Assembly (NCBI GenBank): GCA_038503035.1
Contig: JAVSML010018862.1
Location: forward strand, 44,166-108,165
DNA: 64,000 bases
Source of the DNA: Crocodylus rhombifer
Lineage: Eukaryota; Chordata; Crocodylia; Crocodylidae
Direction: 5' to 3'
Shown here piece by piece: positions 22,929-64,000 of the stretch. The first letter of the stretch is position 1. Each line of letters begins with the position of its first letter. The notes under the pieces are model-generated. The model was not told where the DNA came from. It was given only the letters and a program-made list of their open reading frames with translations, and did not search any database. Both the position numbers and the translations under genes were made by a program.

Positions 22929-23164
22929 TAAATATAGGGTTTCCTGGATTTAAGCCTCCAACAGTACTTAAGAGAAAGCAAAATAGATGCAATTCAGCCC
23001 ACTATACTACCACTTGGATCTAGGCAAACTAGATATGAAGGACATGGTCTGATTAAGTTGTTGCTATAGCTGTGCTTTCACTAATTCCAAGGAGGGCAGG
23101 TTCAGGGTGTTGAATCCATGCCCTTCTAGGGAAGCTGAACTTCTTCAGTACGGCCTACTTTTCA

Positions 23165-23395
23165 GTGGGCACGTTTATACATTCATTAATGCACAGTAGT
23201 TACTGTGCATTTAGTTTAGTATGAAGTACTAAACTAAATGCGCCACAACTGTAGTTATTGCTCAGTAGTGCCAGTGTGTGGGGTTTTTGTGAAGGTTACT
23301 GTGCAGTAGTTTATTAGCACGGTTTTTGACCAGCAGGCTACTGCACAGTGTTATTAGGCTACCGCGCAGTAAGCATCTCATGTAGACCTACCCAG
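23165..23395. repeat. Short interspersed repeat, family also at 29345-29570
   Basis: The two copies share ATTCATTAATGCACAGTAGTT-like starts, a TTATTAGCACGGTTTTTG-like block and a GCGCAGTAAGCATCTC-like end. Both ends resemble inverted copies of GGGCACGTTTATACA, suggesting a small DNA transposon. A third related start appears at 61517. Confidence 0.7.
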
Positions 23396-24669
23396 GATGG
23401 ACCAGGGTTTTTTTTGTTTTCTGTTCACATTGCTAATTCCAACTTGCTGAAATACTTTGGCAATGTCCTTGTGTCAAACCTAACAGGGCTCCCCTGCTGA
23501 CACTGCACTAGCATAACTTCCTAAAAATGGAAATGGAAAGATGAGCAAAGAACTGCAAGACACCTCTTTGTATTCACCACTTTGCCCTCCTAATGCCAAC
23601 AATCCAACTTCCCCTTTGTGTCTAACTTGTGCCTTGCAACATTAAGGATCAGTTCAGTTATAAGGACCTAATGTGACTCATTACTCAGAACAAAAAGAGA
23701 GACAATTTAAGATGGAAGCAGTGTACATTTAAAAACTGCAATGTCAGACTGTGAGTCTCCCCATTCGGCAGTATAGTCCCCAGCCAACATATTGGTGCCC
23801 AAGCTCAAACTATTTATGCCCATCTGTATCTTTAATATCAACTAGTATTAAACAAATGTACTATACTAGAATCTTTGCATTGAGGTGGCAGCTGTCATTG
23901 AGGTCTTGCAATCAGTTGATTTATATGAATGTACCAGGTACCCAACTTGATTCCGTCTAGGTTATAATCCTGCAAATTTTGAAGGAAACACCTCCCCGCC
24001 CCCCCCCCAAAAAAAAAAAACAACACAAAAAACCCCAATGAAATACAGGAGCATAACAATTACTTTTTCTGTGCTCTGAAGAGGAGAAGGCAATATTTAA
24101 CCCATTTATATAGGTGCGAACTTGAAGTTCCTCCACTAAGGCTAAGGAGACATCAAGAAAGCTAGCACAAGCAAGTTCATATCCAAACAGTATCCCACTT
24201 TAAAATGGTTTTAGCGCTGCTATTTCCCCCTCCACCTGAACATCTCTTCAGTTTCCAGTGTGAAGTAAGACTGTGCTTGGTGAATTGCTGGGCATTCAAA
24301 CTTCGGTGAAATCTTGGTCGCTTGGCAAGTTTTGCTTTCAAAAGACAATATGGAAGTTACTCTGGGTTGAAGTTATTCCTTGCTTTAATTTGTTGCCCAA
24401 ACATACATATTGGAACATTCTGTACTACAGTAGCCAGCATGCATACAGTAATTGGACCAATCAGTGACCATCTCCTTTCACTACACGCACAGAAATAGGA
24501 ACACCACTTGTTTGGACAAAGAAAAACAATTTAACTGGATACAGCTATCAAGGAACATTTTCTAGAAAGTTGCTTTTTTCCTGCAAATTCAGCAATGTAG
24601 AGATTATCCTTCAAGGCTTGAAGAACTTTACAGTCTTCTTGTGAAAAGGTTAACGGCATCCACTGTGGC

Positions 24670-24970
24670 TGAAATGAGATTATAACAATTTAAAAGTCCA
24701 TTCAGAGCAACAATCAAATGGAAAACTAAGACTTCAACATTACATAAATGGAAATGCTTTGAGAAAATCCATTTAGAGGGGGCACAAGTAGAAAAAAAGG
24801 TTATGAGGACTTGTGTAAACCAGAAGTTACTATAATGGTGACAGAGGGAGAGAGACCAGAATCAGACCCACTGTCATTTATTATATTCCTCTAATTTATA
24901 CATAAAGCAGATAGGTTACTTCTATGGCAATGCAAGGATCTAAAGGGAAGAATTAAGATGTTCGCTTACT
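24670..24970 (-). other. SCRN1: SCRN1 3' UTR, proximal part
   Basis: This follows the SCRN1 stop on the minus strand. One AATAAA (minus strand) lies at plus positions 24882-24877, only about 90 bases past the stop, so it may not be the main poly(A) signal. I could not set the transcript end. Confidence 0.4.
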
Positions 24971-56584
<31,614 letters not shown>

Positions 56585-59492
56585 TTATTGTACAGTATTA
56601 CATACTGAAGTTGTTACACTATAAACAGGACAAATGTTTTTGTAAAATACAAACAATATAATTTTGAAATACCTGGTATTTCTCAGCTTTGCCAAAAACA
56701 GGCAGATGGAGGGAACGGCTGAGGGAAGGATATTCCATTTTAAGAAATAACCCACATTATCTTGAAGTTCTTATGGTGGACCAATTAAAAGTTTTCTAAA
56801 TATATCCATACACCTCTCATTGCACAAGGACAACATGGAGAAGTAGAGTACAAAGTACATAATCTTTGTGTGGGGAAGGAGGCAAAACCAAGGAAAGAAG
56901 AAAGAGTCACTTGTTTACCTTGACATGTCTTCTCCCTCACTCAGATCTTTGAAAATAGGTCATTCCTAGATTGCTGGGTTGGTTACACATATGCATAAGA
57001 ACTAAACTGGAGGAAGAACTAAACTGGAGAAAAGGAGATTTACATTTTAGTTCTGAAGTCATTCTTAATGCTTACAGGACTAACTTCCACAATCCAGCCA
57101 GTCCTCCCCCACAATTCCCTCCTCACTGGTCAACACTGCTCTGTAAACACCTCTGATATAAGAAGTGGTCTCTCTCAGAGGCAGAAGAAAGCATTTTGTC
57201 CTCAACTGTGTCAAAATATGACTTAGCGGGAGCTTGCAGGTAGTAGAGATGTTATGCTAGTGAGGGGTGGAGAGAGGAAAGTGCTCTCTCTACCATACCC
57301 TGAAACTTTGAAAAAGAAGATCCTAGTTACAGGAGGCAAGATTGATATCAAAGAAAGGTGGGGGGCTAGGGAGGGAGGTTCTAGCTTCTCAGTTACCTTG
57401 CTTAGAAAGTACGAAATTGGACATGGGGTGATAGTTCATGGCTGGTGACTGGAAACCATGATTTCATTAGTCTTGGTTCATCTATGTGATTCAGCACAGC
57501 TGATACATTTCTCACGTTAAAAGCACTGACTTTGTTAGCAAGATCACAGGTATTATCCCACTGCCCAGGAAAACCAGGGTCAGTCGCACACATTGTCTTT
57601 GATTTTCCCTGGTGCTTTCATGAATATTACCAGTGTGAATGGACAGAAATGTAAGACACTGCAATTCTGGTCCCGCTCTATGCTTGTATTTCGTGGCTGA
57701 TGAGGCCATATAGGTAATTTATCCTACTGAACATGAGTATAGCATAAGAAATAACTGGAAGTTATAAAAAGGGAAGTCCACTTTTAGGAAAATTAGTCTG
57801 AAAATTCAGGTGAAGGTATACAGGTTGAGTATACAGGTTCAGTAACAGGCTTTTTCAGAACTAATGAAGTGGGAAAAAACAGGAATGTGTAGCAGAAACA
57901 ACCTGTAGTTTCAAGAGGACAGAAATCCTTCAGTGCTAGGGCACCACAAACAGTATTCCAAGAGAGGCTGTGGTAACTCCTCACTAGTTCAGATCCTTCA
58001 AGTTTATGGAAAAGGAAGAATGAGTGGGGTAACTGCCATCCTCAAAACTTGAGATTTTTGTCCTTAGTAAATAGATGCTGACACTTAAACATATGAAATA
58101 TTTCTTCTGTTTACTAAAGGACATATTCTGAATCTTGAAAAAGAGTAACGGAAAACAAGGAGAAGTCAGATATCTACATTCCTAATTTCATCTTCATTAA
58201 AGAAGATAAAAAGGGATAAAAATATTTCCATTGGCTGAGTGCAACATCTTTTTCAGATGCTACCAGGGTACCAAGTTCTGTGCTACAAGGACATTTCTAT
58301 TTTTAAGTACACTACTGCCCTCAGTTAGTGTAAAAGGGACTTACGATCATCAGGACCAAGCTGTAGCTAGGCCACCTATTTATAGCAAGTTAAACTGTTT
58401 AAACTCTCCTTTTTTCCGTGTGGTGTTGCCTGCAAATAGATCAGAATTTCCGCAAATGTTTACTTATTTTTTTGCGCAAATAAAGCTTGCTATTCACTGA
58501 AAGTATTTAATATTCACTCTCATTCAAGTATTCAGAGACTGACTGGTTCACCCATGTGACCCTGACTATTTGCTGTCCCCTGACTGAGGACCATAACTTC
58601 TATTCAGGCATTCATCCCATTTAACTGACTGGGATTTTAATTTTTCTGAAACACTCACTTATCCTGCTTGAGAAAAAGAAGCTGGAGATGCTCAGGCCTC
58701 AAGAATATTAAACATATTTCTTTCCCCACGAGACCATTGTGTACTGTTCACGTATTTTAAATATTCCCACACAGTGTATTTAATATTATTTGGAGTCTCT
58801 CCCTGAATACTGTAGCTGTATGGAGAACCCAAAAATAGAAGCAAAATGGTTTAAATTCTGTAGTGAATATACGTACATTTGCAGAATAGCAGCAGTTAAG
58901 AAAAAATATATACTCTTCCTCTTATTGAAAGGATGTAGTACATCATGAAGCAAACATTTCTTGTAGAAATTAAGCTCTGAAAATTTCTGAAGAATCCTCC
59001 ATTTATCTCTTTTCTGACAAGGCCTCATTCCATCATGGGAATTGTTTGAACATAGCATGCAGCTAGCTAAGGGGAAAAACCAATAAAGATACTGTTGTTT
59101 CTTTCTGTACTGATTTTTTCGTGTTCCCTGAACTTCAACATGCCTTGAAAACATGCTATATTTTTATGCAGTAGTTGTGCAACTTCAGCTTCTGTATGTT
59201 AATCCATGTTAAAATAATTTCTTGGCTTAGGTGATTTACTCGTATATAAACTGACTCATGGAACATTATGTGAATATGTAGTGCTAAATAGCCAAGAAAG
59301 TTGACAATAGAGTACATTAGCCTTGCAAAATTGCTGTAAACTTGCTATCTTCTGTAAGGGATTATTACCCTCTCCAGAGGTGGCTGTGAAGCCCTTGAAG
59401 TCTCTTCAGTCCTCACTCTCTTTAGGCAATCACCCCTTCAGTCTTTCCTGTCACACCTTGATGTTACATTTTATATAGGGGGGAGACTGGAG

Positions 59493-59563
59493 TCTCCTGT
59501 GGTTCAGTGGCAGAATCCCTATTTGCCACACAGGAGGCCTGGGTTCAATTCTTGGATGCTTAT
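59493..59563 (+). pseudogene. tRNA-Gly(GCC)-derived pseudogene or SINE head
   Basis: The A-box region TGGTTCAGTGGCAGAATC, the anticodon-loop region TTTGCCACA and the B box GGTTCAATTCTTG lie in tRNA order and spacing. This matches tRNA-Gly with anticodon GCC. The acceptor-stem halves do not pair, and the B box differs from the functional GGTTCGATTCC, so it is not a working tRNA. Confidence 0.75.
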
Positions 59564-61516
59564 ATACAGCCAAGAAGGCATCAGATGTCTGGATTCAGCC
59601 TGGCCCTTGGATTCTGTCTCAGTGGCGTAAAGGGGGAGTGGAAGATCTGGGCAGCCTCCACTCCTCCAAGAACTCCTGCTTAGGGATATGTATTGAAGGT
59701 CTGGGTGACCTCTCATTCATACACCATGATCTGGAAGGATCAACAGTTGCCAGACATGAGGGAGGCTGCTTCCCAAGCTGTTCTCTCCAACCACCACCAG
59801 GTGCGTGTGGTTCTTGCCTTAAGGGCTAACACTCTTGTTATTTACATGATCGCCCTCAGCCCTTCCCCAGGTTTCTCCCTCCCACTGGCAGGAGCCCTGC
59901 TTCAAGCCTAGAGTCAGGAGCTTCACTCCTTGTGGCTCCAGGGATTGGCCTGCTTGACCAAACCAAGGTCTTATATCCCGGCCCTTGCCTCATCAAGTGA
60001 TGCCCTCATTAGCTCCCTTCTTCACCTGCCAGCTGCTTTGCAGGGTGCCCCTCTTCTAAGTGACAGGAACATCCCACGCTGTCACACTACTCACCTACTT
60101 ATTGCCATGAATATTTTTCCTCATTAACACAAATAAGAAAATAATGACATTTTGACATTTCACTTCCCCATGATATTGAGGGAATTAGGGAGGTAAGGGA
60201 AGAAATTTGCAAGCTGACAGAATTGAGGACTCGTTCATGTCTTACCAGGCTGCCTGAAGGCTTGCACCATGTTACGCTCATGAAAAATGTCCATATGTAA
60301 AATAAACACTTGTCTTGGGGGAGAAAAAAAAATAAGACATTGGTTCTAGATAAATAAAATTATCTTGTAGGTCCAATTGTAATTCCACTGTTATGTCAAG
60401 AACAAAATATAGATGTGAGAAGCAGGGGAAATGAGGGGAGACAGAGCTCTGTCAAATTTACTCTAACTGTAGTACAGCAACCCTAGAGGCAGACTGGTAC
60501 TGGAGGAGGTCCCGACATTCCTACTGCCAAAATTTGCTGCTGTCCACCCTACAGATGAATAACTGCCCAAATGGATTTTAAAAAAAGGAGCAAGAGAAAA
60601 AGGTATTTCTGAAAGTCACTGAATTGGTTGTATACATTTTAGAAAGAAAGGGGGAAGAGAAGAGGAGAGACTAACCACATCCTTTCATCAAGGATGAGAG
60701 GAAACTCATGCAGACAGATATACTGCCCTACCAGGAGTTTGCTTGTTGCCACTCTTGCTCAACCTCAGTTATTCCCACAGTCCCAAGTGCCAGGGCCTCC
60801 CAGCACTAACTTCAAAACCAATATCATCATTCTGCAAGATTTAAAAATGTACTACTGTTAGCTCTAATGGCATATTCATCTAGCACTTGTGCTGTTTGAT
60901 TCCAGTGATTTGTCAGTGCTGGAAGCACCAGCACTGATGATGCCAGCTTATTTCAAGAGGAATGTTAAAATGAAATTAGGTGCAAAGTAAAAGCAAGCAT
61001 AAAGCCTGGGAATTAACAGTATTTCTTCTATTTCACTTACAGTATCAAAAAAAGAATCTGATAAAGACAGATCTAAATATAGAACAAAGCTGAAACACTG
61101 CTTGCAACCAAGCTCAGGCGCACAGAATTGCTGGATGCATTTCAACAAATGGAATAAAGGCATAAGCACAAGAGATTTTTTCTTGTATTAATGAAAAGCA
61201 ACTATTGTGTTGCTTCTGCTGTACTCAGATGGCAGGAGTCTGATTCCTTGCACTGCCAGCTAGACTGGGAAATAGCAGCCAAGTCTGATTGGCCTCAGCC
61301 TTCAAAGGCAGTGGCAAGGGCTGCCATTTTAGAAAGAGACATTCTTTGAAGAAAGGCTAAAGGCAGGAATGCCCCATCAACAGGTGTTTAGTGTCAGTTT
61401 TGACTAGTTTTGCATTTTTGCTGCAGTGGCCAATGGTCTTTGCTTAGCTCTTCTCTACTGTGAAGGCAGGTAGCACAACTATTTGTATTACTGCTGTGCC
61501 TAGGATAGAATGGACT

Positions 61517-61605
61517 AAGGGCACATCTACACTGCAGAGTACTGCATGCATGCCCAAGTTAGGTTAAAAGCAGTTAGCTCACCTACCAATTGAAGTGCAA
61601 CCATG
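61517..61605. repeat. Terminal fragment related to the 23165/29345 repeat family
   Basis: It begins GGGCACATCTACACTGCAG, resembling the termini of the two longer copies. The remainder is not clearly homologous, so this is a weak call. Confidence 0.35.
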
Positions 61606-63720
61606 GAGCTCAGCAGAGGCTTTAACACCCACCTCAGAGTCAGGGTGAATGGTTGGCTGACAAACCTGAATAGCTTTGTGGCTGTGCAGTGCTACTGGTA
61701 TCAAGATAGTTACTTTTGCTGCATTCAGGGTCATGACACAACCATTAACATACCCCAGCACCCCATCGTGCAAATGCAGAACAGTGACACAAAACAAGTT
61801 CATAACTTTCTTAGGTTAAAAATCTTGTTTGTTTACTGTAAAAGACCCAATATACTTTTATTGTGCCCTCCACTTCTGTGCGTACATCAGCCTATGATTT
61901 TTGTAAGTGTATAACAGAATGCCAGTCCCAATTTGTTGCCTATTGCTTACATTGTAACAAACTCCACTTACCTACATATTGGATAAGTGCATAAATTCCT
62001 TAAGTTGAGATAAATTCTTTGGTTTAACCATCAACTCTGTAACCACCTGCATCTGCTTTAACTGCATCAAAAAAGTAAAGGGGAGCAGGTGACAGAGCTG
62101 TTATTTGCTGCTTTGAAGAGTGACAGAAGTCAGTCAATCATTTCCATGACTACTAATACCACATTTCAGTACGTAAGCACTGTTACTTTCCTAAACAGCC
62201 CTGAAACTAAGACTAGTTCTACTCAAATTCAGGGCTTCTAACAGTGAGTTTGGGGTTGTTGATATAGCATTAAAATAAATAAATAAAGCACTGCAAGCAA
62301 GATTTGTAAGTACAGTCAGCCCTGTGGTATTAACAGCCTTGAAGCTCACTGATTCCCTTCCTTTTCAAGACTCTCAATCATCAGAATCAGGCCTGCTAAT
62401 CCTACAGGTCTGTATACTTAAGGAGTGCTGCTTACCTTAAAATTTAGATAAGCACTGAGCCCTTTTTAAGCTGAAAACCTTGCACTTGTTCCAGTACTTT
62501 TTCATAAATTGTACTTGGTTTAACACTGCTGCTTCACTACATTCATGCTCCTGGCATTCAGAAAGCGACAATATTTTTAAAATCATTAGAAATACCACTT
62601 ATCTCCAGCTGTAGTGTTTATAGCTCTTACACTTCAGAAGACCAAAAAAATGATAGGGCTGGAGTTTATTCCAAAAGAAGAAAATGAGAGACAACTGAAA
62701 TACATGCATACAGTTCATAAAAAGAAACACACATTTGTTTTTATTTCCAAAACCCCTAACCAGTAGGACGTTTAATGCATATGGGGCAGCCACGGAAATA
62801 AGATAGACTACACTTAGTAAAACAATTTTCAAACAAAACACTTAAGTGTACTGAGACACTGCATCCAGAAAGGGTATCTAGAGATTCTATATGAGAAAGC
62901 TGATTAAGCAATCAAAAACATCTCTTGCTTACATGAATTATCAATCAGTCACTCTCATAGGCACCAAGTGGTAAAAGTTTTAACACTAAAGATGAATAGC
63001 ACATGAAGTTAATTGAAATGCATGAGAAATGATCCCCCGCAAAGAAGCCCCATGCAATGAAAGCACTAAAGAATATAACCTCTGTGTTCTGGAACATCTT
63101 AAACTGATTTGTATCTGACCACTCAGAAGTCTCTTTGGGGACTTCTAAATTGGATTGCCACGTTCTTACCACTGCTCCATGTAAATTGTATGGCTTTTAT
63201 ACATTTCAACTGGGAAAACCTCACTTGCAGATATAATCTGGTTAACTCTAATTGCTGGCATAAAAGCGAACTGAAATGTGCCAGCAGACCCAAACAGCAA
63301 CATTACTGGGATTTCTGATTTTACAGACGTTGAAGCCCACAGGTCTCTAAACTAGCTGAACTGTTTTCAAGACAGACATCCAGTTTCCTTTATGTTTGCA
63401 GAAGGCCAACTAGCCTCTTTTCACTTTCACTGCTAAATGCAGGCACAATGGAGCCCAACTTACCTCTATGGACTTCTGAACAGTAGGTGGTAGAGATTTC
63501 ATACCATTGCTAGAAAAGTGCAACCACAATTATCATTTTTATCTGATATAACCAGGCACAAATTATGCAAAAACCCCTTTTGGGACTGGCATAATTCTTC
63601 ATGAAAGGAACTCTTATCTTGTATTAAAATAGCTTTTCTGGATCCAAGATGCTGAAGAAAAAATAAAAGGCAGAAATTTCTTCCATATAGGGATCACAAT
63701 CCCTTATTTCATTGGGAGCC

Positions 63721-63735
63721 GGGGGGGGGGGGGGA
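63721..63735. repeat. Poly-G run
   Basis: An uninterrupted run of about 15 G bases lies in SCRN1 intron sequence. Its length may be unreliable. Confidence 0.9.
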
Positions 63736-64000
63736 GATTGCTGTAGAAATTAATGTTTCATAGAAATTAAAATTCTCTATATTATTACAGATATGCTAAG
63801 GACTAAATTATGCTTTTTTGAAAACTAACCTTGAACTATCCCTTAGAATGAATATTAATTTTTTTGTTCCATCAAATACTATTTACCCACTTAGCACACA
63901 CCCCTTCACCAAAATTAAAATTTGAAGTCTCAGATCTGAGAACCTTAAGGCTAGGGATAGACATTACACATAAACTGGTTTAAATGATCAGAAACTGTTT

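Larger units (their letters stand above)
16331..24530. other. Interval between the convergent WIPF3 and SCRN1 3' ends
   Basis: It contains hAT elements at 18473-18968 and 21132-21767, a CR1 copy at 21925-22928 and a short repeat at 23165-23395. Stretches 16331-18470, 18970-21120 and 23400-24530 show no gene. The low-GC sequence around 19100-19400 with ATTAAA hexamers could be distal WIPF3 UTR. Confidence 0.6.

Noticed and set aside
15867..24970. A GPR155-like gene between WIPF3 and SCRN1 (as in the paralogous WIPF1-SCRN3 region)
   Set aside because: No multi-exon membrane-protein coding signal is present, and the exon sequences favour WIPF3 and SCRN1, which are direct neighbours.
59448..60087. 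9-bp direct repeat CTGTCACAC at 59448-59456 and 60079-60087, as if flanking an insertion
   Set aside because: The ends of the enclosed segment are not inverted copies and are not TG...CA, and a 9-mer repeat within 650 bases can arise by chance.

Overview
This is a vertebrate nuclear genomic window holding parts of two convergent genes, with most of the rest made of transposable-element copies. The two genes are WIPF3 on the plus strand (six coding exons, 7792-15866, with the 3' end present and the proline-rich N-terminal exon lying upstream of the window) and SCRN1 on the minus strand (six coding exons, 56527 down to 24971, with the stop codon present and the start-codon exon lying beyond base 64000). 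I assigned both from translated exons with consensus splice sites and matching phases. Human WIPF3 and SCRN1 are convergent neighbours at 7p14, so the order and orientation here look like conserved synteny. The repeat content points to a sauropsid, most likely a crocodilian or possibly a turtle: several CR1 LINE copies, many short hAT-type DNA transposons with intact 8-bp target duplications, and one solo retroviral LTR. That placement is an inference from repeat types and not from a database search.

Layout. 1-7791 is WIPF3 intron, with a CR1 copy carrying a nested hAT element at the left edge. 7792-15866 carries WIPF3 exons for the WH2 actin-binding segment, a linker, one large proline-rich exon, two exons that build the WASP-binding C-terminus, and a short last exon. 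15867-24970 is the WIPF3 3' UTR plus the interval between the two genes, with two hAT elements, a CR1 and a short repeat. 24971-56527 is SCRN1 with very repeat-rich introns: a solo LTR, hAT elements and a GC-rich modular repeat, then a cluster of four CR1 pieces, then three hAT insertions within 2.9 kb. 56528-64000 is probably the large first coding intron of SCRN1 and holds little that I can identify.

The two genes do not share a pathway. WIPF3 (also called CR16) is a WIP-family protein that binds actin and N-WASP. Secernin-1 is a cytosolic protein of the C69 peptidase-like family implicated in exocytosis. I see no bacterial-type operon, CRISPR array, functional tRNA or rRNA gene, or new protein-coding system. 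The points most worth a second look are the structured, GC-rich, repeat-built hAT elements, a foldback element that abuts a WIPF3 splice donor, a long intronic hairpin, and a phase-compatible candidate alternative last exon of SCRN1.
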